A stretch of 64,000 bases of DNA from Sphingorhabdus sp. EL138 (lineage in GTDB: Bacteria; Pseudomonadota; Alphaproteobacteria; Sphingomonadales; Sphingomonadaceae). Position numbers and translations under genes: made by a program. Below are positions 19,350-29,432 of this stretch, one piece after another (the first letter of the stretch is position 1; every line of letters begins with the position of its first letter). The notes below the pieces were generated by a model, which searched no databases, was not told the origin of the DNA, and saw nothing but the letters and a program-made list of their open reading frames with translations. Where the stretch lies: NCBI RefSeq assembly GCF_945890115.1, contig NZ_CAMDCK010000012.1:28982-92981 (forward strand), read 5' to 3'.

Positions 19350-21038
19350 CTAGAGCCCGATCACAAATTTTTCGGAAAAACGGCTGAGAGCAAGGTGGTG
19401 ATAGGGATCGACCTGTGTATCGGTTCGCCAACGTCCTTTCAGTTGGGCGAGTTCGCCCGCAAAGCGCAACTTCTTGTCGCCGGCGTGGTCAGTACCTCGG
19501 CTTTTGGATTCGTAATGGAACAGTTCCGCTCTAGGTTCGTAAAGTGATTGCCAGCCACGTGCGTTTAGCTTGAGGCACAGGTCTACATCGTTGAATGCAA
19601 CGGGGAACAATTCCGCGTCGAAGCCGCCAACGGCTAAAAACTTGTTACGCGCTACCACTAGGCATGCGCCAGTTACTGCACTGACGAACTGCGGAAGGCC
19701 CGCCCGTTGAAAATATCCTGCCTCGGTCGGATCCTCTCCCCGATGGGCATGCCCGGCGCCACCGCCGACTCCCAAAACCACTCCGGCATGCTGAATAGTG
19801 CCGTCGGGATAAAGCAACCGCGCGCCTACCGCGCCCACATCACCCCTCCGGGCTTGGGCAACGAGGAAGAGGAGCCAGTAAGGTTCAATCATCGATACAT
19901 CGTTATTTAGAAAGCATAGGTACTCGCTCTCTGTTAAGGCCACCGCGCTGTTGTTGAGCGCTGCATAGTTGAAGGCGCCAGGTTGGCGCAAGACGCGAAC
20001 GTGAGCGGTATCCAGACCATCCAGGAATTCAATCGTGGCGAGGTCGTCCGATCCGTTGTCGATGATGATAACATCCATCGGGGAATAGAGGGTTTGCTCG
20101 AGCCCCTTGAGGCAGGCACTTAGCAGTTCAAGGTGGTTTCGGGTGGGTATAATCACAGTCACCGATGGGGGCGTTTCTAGCACAGGTCTAGCCACTTCGG
20201 GGGTAGCTGGTTGTGGCCGGTTGAGGCGATGCATCAGAACATGCGGGACATGCGTGGGATCCTGTTCGGCGAGCTCTACGGCAGCGCGCGTCAAACCTTC
20301 GATCCAGTCTGGATCATCTAATGCCAGCAAGAAACCCAGCAGCGCCGGATCAAGCCTGACCGCTGCGGCTCCTGAGATGTAATCGTGATATCGGAAAAGT
20401 TCAGCATTCCAGTCAGGTTTGAAATGTGGGGTATGGCGGCGCTCGTTTCGGTCAATGAGGTCATCGTCGGCATAGCATAAGGATGTGCCTTCTTGCGCAG
20501 CCCGGGCTAAAATATGGAAGGTGTTGGGCGCTAGGCGATCCCCGGATTTCAGCATCAGAAGCCAAGTTCCTTCGGCTTGCTTCATCTCGTGGTAGAGATC
20601 GCTCAGTCCTCCTGCCCAGCGCACTGGTAAGTTTGCAGGATAGGAACCCGCAAGTAGTTTTGAAGCAGGGTCGGCAAGGACAATGACAGCGTCGGGGACG
20701 CCAGCGAACTGGATGGAATGCAGCGTCTTTGGTAGATGCTCGAGCGAAAGGCGTGCGTCGATGGCTATGATGAAGGCCGCTCTGCCCGATGCCGGTTCTG
20801 ACAACGGCCAGCTTTGCGGTTCACGCCTAGCCATCCAGAGGGCATAGGCTTGGCGACTAGAGCCAATCAGTGCAGATAGCTGATTGCGGCCACGGACACG
20901 CTTACCAACCACCAGCCATATGAGCCCCATCAGGTAACGGCCGGGTTGGCGCAGCAGGGCTTCTCCGTGAACTGACAGGATTAGTGCAGCTCCGACCAGC
21001 CAATGAGGGCGGCGCGGTCGGTCCGGCAAAGCGTTCAT
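19350..21038 (-). CDS. GT2 family glycosyltransferase (rhamnosyltransferase-like)
   Basis: SVTVIIPTRNHLELLSACLKGLEQT...VIIIDNGSDD...FLNNDVSMIEPYWL...FNDVDLCLKLNARGW. Confidence 0.85.
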   Translation of the reverse strand: MNALPDRPRRPHWLVGAALILSVHGEALLRQPGRYLMGLIWLVVGKRVRGRNQLSALIGSSRQAYALWMARREPQSWPLSEPASGRAAFIIAIDARLSLEHLPKTLHSIQFAGVPDAVIVLADPASKLLAGSYPANLPVRWAGGLSDLYHEMKQAEGTWLLMLKSGDRLAPNTFHILARAAQEGTSLCYADDDLIDRNERRHTPHFKPDWNAELFRYHDYISGAAAVRLDPALLGFLLALDDPDWIEGLTRAAVELAEQDPTHVPHVLMHRLNRPQPATPEVARPVLETPPSVTVIIPTRNHLELLSACLKGLEQTLYSPMDVIIIDNGSDDLATIEFLDGLDTAHVRVLRQPGAFNYAALNNSAVALTESEYLCFLNNDVSMIEPYWLLFLVAQARRGDVGAVGARLLYPDGTIQHAGVVLGVGGGAGHAHRGEDPTEAGYFQRAGLPQFVSAVTGACLVVARNKFLAVGGFDAELFPVAFNDVDLCLKLNARGWQSLYEPRAELFHYESKSRGTDHAGDKKLRFAGELAQLKGRWRTDTQVDPYHHLALSRFSEKFVIGL

Positions 21039-21065
21039 TGAGTAGTCCCTAACCATGTGGTGATG

Positions 21066-21875
21066 TTAAACAATCCCGCGGCTCTTCAGGATCGCCTCGA
21101 TAACTGGGGTGTCGCTAGGATTGTTCAGTTCGATTGCATCCCAGTCCAGCCGGCCAATCCGCACCACTCGGACTGGCAACCCCATGAAGAGGAAACGCAA
21201 CTGCTCGAGGCCTTCTAGCTCCTCCAATTCGCACGGCGCCGCCTCCGCATAAAGTTTTAGCGCTGCACTTCGGTAAGCATAAAGCCCAAGGTGGAGGTAG
21301 ACCGGCGGCTCGATCGCTTCAGCAGCTTTTTCTGGAAGGTAAGGCAAGACCCGCTTCGAGAAATACATCGCTCGGTCATTGCGTCCGATCACCACGGTGG
21401 TTCCCCCCACACGTCCTGCTGCTTGGTCGGCGATCAGGTGTTCGTAGACCCCGCGTGAACAAGGCGCCGCTGGTGTTGCCATCAGTGCCTCGGGATCAGA
21501 CACCAAGGCATCGACGAGATCGGTCACGATGAAATTCGGAGAAAGTGGAGCATCGCCTTGAAGATTGACAAAGACTTGCGCCACATCGCCCAGCTTAGTC
21601 GCCGCTTCCGCACACCGCATCGTGCCGTTCTCACAGTCTTCTGAAGTCATCACCACTTGGCCGCCAAAGCCGGTAACTACTTCAGCTATTCGTTCGTCGT
21701 CGGTTGCCACCCACACGCCGACGCTTCCTTCCACGCCTTTGGCGCATTCCCAGGCTCGCTGGATTAACGGCTTGGCAATGCCCGTCGCGCCCATCAGCGG
21801 AGCGAGCGGCTTGGCTGGGAACCGGGTCGAGGCATAGCGTGCAGGTATTATAATCGCGAAGCTGGGACGGTGCAT
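21066..21875 (-). CDS. kdsB: 3-deoxy-manno-octulosonate cytidylyltransferase (KdsB/KpsU)
   Basis: FAIIIPARYASTRFPAKPLAPL, VNLQGDAPL, YLHLGLYAYRS, LEQLRFLFMG. Confidence 0.9.
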   Translation of the reverse strand: MHRPSFAIIIPARYASTRFPAKPLAPLMGATGIAKPLIQRAWECAKGVEGSVGVWVATDDERIAEVVTGFGGQVVMTSEDCENGTMRCAEAATKLGDVAQVFVNLQGDAPLSPNFIVTDLVDALVSDPEALMATPAAPCSRGVYEHLIADQAAGRVGGTTVVIGRNDRAMYFSKRVLPYLPEKAAEAIEPPVYLHLGLYAYRSAALKLYAEAAPCELEELEGLEQLRFLFMGLPVRVVRIGRLDWDAIELNNPSDTPVIEAILKSRGIV

Positions 21876-21902
21876 GGTCAGGTCACTCTGCTAAGTTACT
21901 GC

Positions 21903-22907
21903 TCAGCCAAAGCCGAGCCTAAGGAAGTCATGAACGTGGATGATCCCGACCAGTTGCTGCGATCCGTGTGGGTCATCTTCCGAGACTACGAAGGCGCAGG
22001 TAATACCATGCTCATTCAGAAAGCCCAACGCCTCTTCAGCTAGCACGTTATCGGCTATCATCTTGGGTGCCACGCTCATCACATCGCGCGCCACAGCGGA
22101 CTTTAGGTTGTCGAAATTTCGACGTAGATCACCATCGGATATCACCCCAATTAGTCGACCATCCCCGTCAACCACCCCGGCAATCCCGAAACCCTTTCCT
22201 GTCATAATTGAAATAGTATCGCGCATGGACGTCTCTGCAGTGACAATTGGTAGGTTTGCACCACCGTGCATGATCTGCGAAATCGGAGAGAGCCTAAGTC
22301 CAATCGCGCCACCCGGGTGGAGCTTGCTCATATCATTTCTACCAAACCCGCGCAGGTCCATCACAGCCATAGCTAAGGCGTCGCAAAGCGCCAACTGAAC
22401 CGTGGTTGATGTAGTCGGAGCAATGTTTGAATTGCATGCCTCCTGGACATTAGGTAAGCAAATGCCAATACTTGCTCGGTTTAGGACCAAAGAACGGGGA
22501 CGTGAGGCGATCCCAATCACTAACACGCCCAAGGATTCGGCATAGTTAAGGAATGCCCTCAATTCAGGCGTGTTGCCAGAGTTTGAAATGGCCACCAAAA
22601 CGTCACCCGGCACCAACATGCCAAGGTCGCCATGGGCGGCTTCAGCTGGGTGAACAAAGTTCGAGGGCGTACCAGTTGCTGACAGTGTGGCGGCAAACTT
22701 CCGCCCGATATGGCCCGACTTGCCCATGCCGGTAATCACCACCCGACCTTTCGCTTGGACGATTGCTTCGCAGGCTTCCGCGAAACTGATGTCGAGGCTG
22801 CGCGCAAGTTCTCCTAGCGCCTGAGCCTCTAGCTCAATAACCGCGACGCCGCGCGCCAGCACTCTGCCAGCTGTCTCTTCAAAATTAATGACGGTATTTG
22901 GAATCAT
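21903..22907 (-). CDS. kdsD: KpsF/KdsD-like arabinose-5-phosphate isomerase (SIS + CBS domains)
   Basis: VVITGMGKSGHIGRKFAATLSATGTPSNFVHPAEAAHGDLGM and C-terminal CBS pair. Confidence 0.92.
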   Translation of the reverse strand: MIPNTVINFEETAGRVLARGVAVIELEAQALGELARSLDISFAEACEAIVQAKGRVVITGMGKSGHIGRKFAATLSATGTPSNFVHPAEAAHGDLGMLVPGDVLVAISNSGNTPELRAFLNYAESLGVLVIGIASRPRSLVLNRASIGICLPNVQEACNSNIAPTTSTTVQLALCDALAMAVMDLRGFGRNDMSKLHPGGAIGLRLSPISQIMHGGANLPIVTAETSMRDTISIMTGKGFGIAGVVDGDGRLIGVISDGDLRRNFDNLKSAVARDVMSVAPKMIADNVLAEEALGFLNEHGITCAFVVSEDDPHGSQQLVGIIHVHDFLRLGFG

Positions 22908-22943
22908 GATTGTTTTCCCATTAGCAGGGTGAGATAAAGGAAT

Positions 22944-23828
22944 TCAACGCGGTTTGTCCGCAAACTGCTCGCCTATCGCTTGTAGATAGCGACCATAATC
23001 AGACTTACCATAGCGAGTAACAATATCTGCAAACTGAGAGAGATCTACAAAGCCTTGACTCAAAGCAATTTCTTCGGGGCAAGCAATCTTGAAGCCTTGC
23101 CGCTTCTCTAGCGTACGAACGAATTCGGCAGCTTCGATTAGGCTGTCGGGCGTGCCGGTATCAAGCCAAGCGAATCCACGGCCCATTATCTCGACCGCCA
23201 ATTGGCCGCGATCCAAGTATTCGCGGTTGACGTCAGTAATTTCCAACTCACCCCGGGCGCTGGGTTTCAAGTTGGCGACAATATCCACCACCTGCTTATC
23301 ATAGAAATACAGCCCGGTTACCGCCCAGTTTGAGCGCGGGTTGGCTGGCTTTTCCTCGATCGATTTTGCACGCATTGAATGATCAAACTCCACTACGCCG
23401 TAGCGCTCGGGGTCGGTCACGTGATAAGCAAAGACACTGGCCCCGACTTGGCGCGCAATAGCGTTCTCGAACAAGTCAGTGATCCCGTGGCCATAGAAGA
23501 TGTTATCGCCGAGGATGAGTGCTGACGGCCCGCCGGCAGCGAAATCCGCACCGATAATATAAGCCTGAGCCAACCCTTCGGGTTCCGGCTGGACCGCATA
23601 ATCTATGGTCATGCCCCACTGGGACCCATCGCCGAGTAGCGCCTGAAAATTTGGAGTGTCTCGCGGGGTAGAGATAACCAGCACTTCTCTAATCCCAGCC
23701 AGCATCAGCGTCGAAAGAGGATGATAGATCATCGGCTTGTCGTAGATTGGCATGAGCTGCTTCGAGACGACAAGTGTCATGGGATGCAACCGCGTACCGG
23801 AGCCACCGGCGAGAATAATGCCCTTCAT
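22944..23828 (-). CDS. rmlA: Glucose-1-phosphate thymidylyltransferase
   Basis: [55 protein letters not shown]. Confidence 0.96.
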   Translation of the reverse strand: MKGIILAGGSGTRLHPMTLVVSKQLMPIYDKPMIYHPLSTLMLAGIREVLVISTPRDTPNFQALLGDGSQWGMTIDYAVQPEPEGLAQAYIIGADFAAGGPSALILGDNIFYGHGITDLFENAIARQVGASVFAYHVTDPERYGVVEFDHSMRAKSIEEKPANPRSNWAVTGLYFYDKQVVDIVANLKPSARGELEITDVNREYLDRGQLAVEIMGRGFAWLDTGTPDSLIEAAEFVRTLEKRQGFKIACPEEIALSQGFVDLSQFADIVTRYGKSDYGRYLQAIGEQFADKPR

Positions 23829-24730
23829 TTTTTGATCCTTTCGTCCGCCGAGAGAAGTTCGTTCACTATCTCATTTACCGCCTCCTGCCAAGGTTGAGGC
23901 TTTATGCCGAAGTCCCGATAGAGCTTTGCAGGGTCAAGGCAAGAGTTGGCCGGACGGCGCGCGGCAGTCGGAAAATCGGCAGTTCCTATCGGCACCACCG
24001 GCACATGCGGTCCGCCATTTCGCGCGCTTGCAATCATAATCGCTTCTGCAAGGCCATGCCAAGTCGTTTTTCCGGCGTTCACGAAGTGGTAGGTCCCGCA
24101 AGGGGCGGTTGATTGAGTAAGGTGTGCTAGTGCGATCGTGCGCAATGTAGCAGCTATGTCGCGCGCGCTCGTTGGGGAGCCTTGCTGGTCTGCCACGATC
24201 CGCAACTGTGGGCGCTCGGTGGCAAGGCGGAGCATGGTCTTGAGGAAGTTATTGCGCTGGGCGCTTATTACCCAAGCTGTGCGAAGGATTACATGCCGAG
24301 GCGCTGCTGCACGTACCGCAAGTTCGCCAGCAAGCTTGCTGGAGCCGTAGACCCCAAGAGGGCTAACATCATCGTCTTCGTGGTAAGCTCGATTGAGCGC
24401 TCCACCAAACACATAGTCTGTTGATACATGCAATAGAGGTATGTTCTGATTACGCGCTATGTCGGCGAGCCAAGCGGGTCCTTGGGCATTGGCAAGGAAG
24501 GCTTCTCCGGCCAATCCCTCCGCGAGGTCGACTGCCGTAAAGGCTGCAGCATTGATAATGCAGTCGATAGTCCGTTCAGCGAACCATGCGGCGATACTAG
24601 CCCCCGAGCCCAGATCGAGTTCCGCACGGCCCGGCGCCAGCAGGGTTACTTCGGCTGGCCAAGGTTGGCGCACTAATTCCAGGCCCACTTGCCCAGTGCC
24701 GCCTGTGATGAGAACTGTTTTCCTTGCCAT
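23825..24730 (-). CDS. rmlD: dTDP-4-dehydrorhamnose reductase
   Basis: [15 protein letters not shown]...VSTDYVFGG...YGSSKLAGE; adjacent to rmlA/rmlB. Possible TTG start at 24739. Confidence 0.94.
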   Translation of the reverse strand: MARKTVLITGGTGQVGLELVRQPWPAEVTLLAPGRAELDLGSGASIAAWFAERTIDCIINAAAFTAVDLAEGLAGEAFLANAQGPAWLADIARNQNIPLLHVSTDYVFGGALNRAYHEDDDVSPLGVYGSSKLAGELAVRAAAPRHVILRTAWVISAQRNNFLKTMLRLATERPQLRIVADQQGSPTSARDIAATLRTIALAHLTQSTAPCGTYHFVNAGKTTWHGLAEAIMIASARNGGPHVPVVPIGTADFPTAARRPANSCLDPAKLYRDFGIKPQPWQEAVNEIVNELLSADERIKK

Positions 24731-24735
24731 TGTGC

Positions 24736-25791
24736 TCAAGCCTTAAGGCCCAGCCGCTCAGTGACATAGCGGCGTTGTAAGATAGGTTGCCACCAATCCT
24801 CATGGGTCAGATACCAATCGACTGTGCGGGCCACCCCTTCCTCGAAACCAACTTCCGGCTGCCAGCCGAGCTCACGCTTAATCTTGCTGGCATCAATCGC
24901 ATAGCGCTGATCATGCCCTGGCCGGTCGGCAACGAAGGTGATCTGTTCGGCATACGACTTGCCATCATCGCGGGGCGCACGAGTATCAAGCGCGGCGCAG
25001 ATCGCGCGGACAACTTCAATGTTCCGCCGCTCGGAATCGCCGCCAATATTATAAGTTTCGCCTGGGACACCCGCTTCGAAGACCCGGCGAAGCGCACGGG
25101 CGTGATCCTCGACAAACAGCCAGTCGCGTACATTGCTTCCGTCACCATAGACCGGCAGCGCCTCTTCGGACAGAGCGCGAATTATAATCAACGGAATGAG
25201 TTTTTCGGGGAAGTGGTAGGGGCCGTAATTGTTGGAACAATTGGTGACAAGCACTGGCAGTCCATAAGTGTGGCCCCAAGCACGGACAAGATGATCCGAT
25301 GCCGCTTTTGAGGCCGAGTAAGGTGACCGAGGATCATAGGGCGTCGTCTCGACGAAATAACCATCTTCGCCGAGTGAACCAAACACCTCATCCGTTGAAA
25401 TATGATGAAACCGGAAGCTTGCCTGGCGCTCAGCCGGCAGCCCCTGCCAATACTCCAGCGCCTGCTGAAGCATGGCGAAGGTCCCGACGACATTGGTCTG
25501 GATGAATTCGCCTGGCCCGTCGATGGAACGATCAACGTGGCTCTCCGCAGCGAGGTGCGCGATCACGTCGGGTTGAAACTCAGTCAATAGACGGCCGATG
25601 AGTTCGCCATCGCAAATATCGCCTTGGACAAAACGATATCGCGGGTTGCTTGCAACATCTTTCAGCGATTCCAAAACGCCAGCATATGTTAGCTTATCTA
25701 GGTTCAATACCTCGTGTTCGCTCTCGCCAATCAAGTGCCGAACCAGCGCAGAACCGATAAAACCTGCGCCGCCAGTAACAAATATCTTCAT
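24736..25791 (-). CDS. rmlB: dTDP-glucose 4,6-dehydratase
   Basis: [21 protein letters not shown]...[24 protein letters not shown]...[10 protein letters not shown]. Confidence 0.96.
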   Translation of the reverse strand: MKIFVTGGAGFIGSALVRHLIGESEHEVLNLDKLTYAGVLESLKDVASNPRYRFVQGDICDGELIGRLLTEFQPDVIAHLAAESHVDRSIDGPGEFIQTNVVGTFAMLQQALEYWQGLPAERQASFRFHHISTDEVFGSLGEDGYFVETTPYDPRSPYSASKAASDHLVRAWGHTYGLPVLVTNCSNNYGPYHFPEKLIPLIIIRALSEEALPVYGDGSNVRDWLFVEDHARALRRVFEAGVPGETYNIGGDSERRNIEVVRAICAALDTRAPRDDGKSYAEQITFVADRPGHDQRYAIDASKIKRELGWQPEVGFEEGVARTVDWYLTHEDWWQPILQRRYVTERLGLKA

Positions 25792-25850
25792 CGACAAAAC
25801 ACCTTCGCCTTATTCACTCAACTTCTATCGAGTTAACAACCGTTCGATAA

Positions 25851-26441
25851 TCACGGGGTTATTTCAATCAGGCCATCGAGCGGCCTTCCATCATAAGGGA
25901 AATGAACATCAATGTCTTTCAACTTCGGCAAGCATGCATCCTTATCAGATAGGACTGGTGCGAGCTTCTCAATTGGCCAATGAACATTAATCGTCGGATC
26001 GTCCCAAGCAATGCCGCCATCACAATCTGGCGCGTAATAATCACTTACCTTATAGGATATTTCACAATCAGCCTCCAATGTTACGAAGCCATGTGCAAAG
26101 CCAGTTGGAATGAAAAGCTGCTTACCGTTGTCTGCCGAAAGCTCCAATCCCACCCATTTTCCAAAAGTGGGGGAATCGTGTCTGATATCCACTGCTACAT
26201 CGAATATACGCCCCCTCAGGCAGCGAACGAGTTTGGCCTGCGCGTGAGGAGGAGCCTGAAAATGAAGGCCGCGCAATGTTCCTGCCGGCTGGGAATATGA
26301 TTGGTTGTCCTGACAAAAAGAGGACGGCAATCCGTGGGAGGCAAAGCGCGCTTCGTTGTAAGTTTCACTGAACCAACCACGGCTATCTAAAAAACGGCGC
26401 GGGCAAATAACAAGCAATGACATAAAGTAGCCGCCATTCAT
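25851..26441 (-). CDS. rmlC: dTDP-4-dehydrorhamnose 3,5-epimerase
   Basis: FCQDNQSYSQPAGTLRGLHFQAPPHAQAKLVRCLRGRIFDVAVDIR...FIPTGFAHGFVTL. Confidence 0.95.
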   Translation of the reverse strand: MNGGYFMSLLVICPRRFLDSRGWFSETYNEARFASHGLPSSFCQDNQSYSQPAGTLRGLHFQAPPHAQAKLVRCLRGRIFDVAVDIRHDSPTFGKWVGLELSADNGKQLFIPTGFAHGFVTLEADCEISYKVSDYYAPDCDGGIAWDDPTINVHWPIEKLAPVLSDKDACLPKLKDIDVHFPYDGRPLDGLIEITP

Positions 26442-26525
26442 AAGCTGAGTTTGGTTTGGTATGGTTTAAAAAGTCTATTTAAGCACGACGACTTGGTGAA
26501 TACTAGTCGTCTAGACTATTTTTAT

Positions 26526-26553
26526 ACCGCCATTGGGCTATTCCGATGGCGGT
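26526..26553. promoter_or_regulatory. Inverted repeat upstream of the rml operon
   Basis: ACCGCCAT-TGGGCTATTCCG-ATGGCGGT, arms exactly complementary, 85 bp upstream of the rmlC ORF start. Confidence 0.4.
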
Positions 26554-27172
26554 AATTGATTATGAAATCAAGCAAAAAATTATCTAAGTTAGCATTACGT
26601 TCAACACTACTCTGACAAGCCTGGGGACAGAGCTCGTTCATTAATACAGAAGATGATAGTTGCTGCGATTGCGATGACAGATATGGAGGTGCGCGCATCG
26701 GTCGCAGCGGGTGTGGATTGCAGGGAATTGGAATAGATGACGCGTTCGTCAATGAAGTTCCAAGTGCGGCAAACCCTGATCAGCAAGTTGGGAACAATGT
26801 TAAAAAATACACAGATTGATGAACAGTGCTTCGCCGTCGCTGGGTTTAACCTTGCCTGTAAGGCTGAGCGCTCAAGCGGTTTTGAGAGGATTTAGCCTGA
26901 CTGGCGGATGTCTTGCGCCATTGGACCTGCTTGCAGTTGCTTGGTGTTCGTTTCGGGACATGCGCCTTAATCCAGAGGGCTAACTAGAGTTGCTTGTTCG
27001 TTCTGTGACGCATCAATTTTATTCAGTGTTACGATAATCATTGGGGGGCATTGCACTCAAATTACGCTAGAAGACCCCTCGTCCCTTTTCTCAACACCCT
27101 TGTCCCACTTGCGCCATACTGACATCCATGGCAGTAAAGCTTAATCGCGCAATTAAATGAGGAAATAAGCCC

Positions 27173-28540
27173 ATGGCCCTTGCCCATAGCGAAGCTGCAA
27201 ACCCGCATTGGGTGCCGCGCACTAAGATTGGCGACCTTTCCCATATTCCCGGTGAAAATGGGCCGCCGATTATTGGTACAACGTTTCGCGTGTTGCGCGA
27301 TCCGCCTGCTTATGGCGCGCATATGGTTAAAACTTATGGCAAGGTGTTTCGCACCAACGCCTTTGGCAATCCGACGGTGTCACTGGTCGGTGCAGAGGCC
27401 AATGAGCTGTTGCTGTTTGACCGTGAAAAGCTGTTTTCGTCGGAGCAAGGCTGGGGCCCAGTTCTGAACTTATTGTTCCCGCGCGGTTTGATGTTGATGG
27501 ATTTTGACCATCACCGCATGGACCGGCGCGCGCTTGGTATCGCGTTCAAGCCAGGGCCAATGCGTGCCTACACCCAAGACATGAACCGCATTTTTGCCGA
27601 GCAGTTAAAAGACTGGCGCGGCGACATGCTTTTCTATCCGGCGATCAAGCAACTGACGCTCGATGTCGCGGCGAGCAGCTTCTTAGGCATACCATTGGGG
27701 CCAGAGGCGGACAAGATTAACAAGGCTTTTGTCGACATGGTGCAGGCATCGGTCGCGCCCATTCGCGCGCCATTACCCTTCACGCCGATGGGCAAGGGCG
27801 TTGCTGGCCGCAAATATCTCATTGATTATTTCGGGCCACAAATCGCCGAGCGTCGTCGCAATGAAAACCGGCAAGATATGTTCAGCCAATTCTGCCGGTC
27901 AACGCGCGACGACGGCGAGTATATGTCTGATGGCGAGTTGATCGACCACATGAACTTCCTGATGATGGCGGCGCATGACACGATTACTTCGTCGGTGACG
28001 TCGATGATCTGGTATCTTACCAAGCATCCCGAATGGCAGCAGAAATTGCGCGAAGAGTGCCTCGCGATTGGGCCTGGCGGATCGGACATCGCCTTTGCCG
28101 ACCTCGATAAGTTTGAGCTGACGGAATATGCATTTAAGGAATCGCTGCGCATGATTTCGCCCGTGCCGTCCATCCCGCGCCGCGCGTTGCGTGATTTTGA
28201 CTTTATGGGCTATCATATCCCCAAGGGCACATCGGTCAGCATCAGCCCGTCTTACGTTCATATGATGGAAGAATATTGGCCAAACCCGCATGAATTTGAC
28301 CCCATGCGCTTTACGCCTGCCAAGGTGAAGGCGCGGCATAAATATGCGTGGGTGCCTTTTGGCGGCGGCGCGCATATGTGCCTTGGCCTGCACTTTGCGT
28401 ATATGCAGACCAAGCTGTTCATGCACCATTTGCTGACGTCGGTTAAGGTCGAGATTGCCGATGGCTATGCGCCCGATTGGCAGGCTTGGCCGATCCCCAA
28501 GCCCAAGGATGGGCTGAAGGTCCGGTTCACGCCTCTATAA
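27173..28540 (+). CDS. Cytochrome P450
   Basis: I-helix MMAAHDTITSS, K-helix ESLR, haem-binding FGGGAHMCLGLHFA. Confidence 0.95.
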   Translation: MALAHSEAANPHWVPRTKIGDLSHIPGENGPPIIGTTFRVLRDPPAYGAHMVKTYGKVFRTNAFGNPTVSLVGAEANELLLFDREKLFSSEQGWGPVLNLLFPRGLMLMDFDHHRMDRRALGIAFKPGPMRAYTQDMNRIFAEQLKDWRGDMLFYPAIKQLTLDVAASSFLGIPLGPEADKINKAFVDMVQASVAPIRAPLPFTPMGKGVAGRKYLIDYFGPQIAERRRNENRQDMFSQFCRSTRDDGEYMSDGELIDHMNFLMMAAHDTITSSVTSMIWYLTKHPEWQQKLREECLAIGPGGSDIAFADLDKFELTEYAFKESLRMISPVPSIPRRALRDFDFMGYHIPKGTSVSISPSYVHMMEEYWPNPHEFDPMRFTPAKVKARHKYAWVPFGGGAHMCLGLHFAYMQTKLFMHHLLTSVKVEIADGYAPDWQAWPIPKPKDGLKVRFTPL

Positions 28541-28589
28541 TGCGGGATTGCAAGCAGCGCCCAGCGCACTAAAGCTGCGCGCTGCACGC

Positions 28590-29375
28590 ATGGCCTATTC
28601 AGAACAGACAGATTGGAGCCGTGAGGACCTTCGGCGGCGTGGGCTTGGCCTCGCTGTCGCGCTGCTGCTTGAGATCATCATCATATTGGCGATATTGAGC
28701 CTGAGCATGCGCGCGGGCGGCCCTGCGGCAGGCACCCGCAGCCTCAGCACCTTCTCTCTGGAGGCAGAAGCGCAGTCCGCATCGTCGGCTGAAAAGAGCG
28801 AAACACAAACACCCGTCACCGAAGCGCAGAAAAGCACCCCCACGCCGCCGATCCCGAAACCCTTACTGCCACCCGTCAACCCAGTCCAGGCGCCGCCGCC
28901 TAACCCCGATTTTATCAAAGTCAGCAAGACGGATTTTGACGCAATGGACTTATCAAAATTGCCAGCGGGCGGCGGGGCAGGCGCGGGCGACAATAAAGGC
29001 AGCGGACAAGGTGCAATGGGCATGATGGGGCCCGGCCTTGGCCCCGGCGGGGCCCAGCTCTATCCTGTGGCCTGGCTGCACGAACCCTATGACAGCGAAC
29101 TTGCGCCCTATCTGGCTACGGTCAAGCGTATCCCGCCCGGCGCGTCGGCGGAAATCGCGTGCCGCATGATCGAACGTAACCGTGTGGAAAATTGCCAGAT
29201 CATAGGCGAAAACCCGCGCGGTACCGGCCTTGCCAAGGCATTACGCCTCGCCGCGTGGCAATTTTTGGTCAAGCCCCCGCGCATCGATAACAAACCGCAA
29301 TTGGGCGTGTGGGTGCGCATCCGCTTCGATTTCGGGGTGCGGGCGGTTGATGGCGGCGAACCAGCCAACGAGTGA
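28590..29375 (+). CDS. TonB-like energy transducer, putative
   Basis: Single N-terminal TM (GLAVALLLEIIIILAILSLSM), Pro-rich linker (TPTPPIPKPLLPPVNPVQAPPP), C-terminal TonB-like segment. Confidence 0.5.
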   Translation: MAYSEQTDWSREDLRRRGLGLAVALLLEIIIILAILSLSMRAGGPAAGTRSLSTFSLEAEAQSASSAEKSETQTPVTEAQKSTPTPPIPKPLLPPVNPVQAPPPNPDFIKVSKTDFDAMDLSKLPAGGGAGAGDNKGSGQGAMGMMGPGLGPGGAQLYPVAWLHEPYDSELAPYLATVKRIPPGASAEIACRMIERNRVENCQIIGENPRGTGLAKALRLAAWQFLVKPPRIDNKPQLGVWVRIRFDFGVRAVDGGEPANE

Positions 29376-29432
29376 CGCTGTGGTTAGCGAGAAGGCTGTT
29401 TGCGGACGACGGGGGAGCTACCCCCCACGCCA

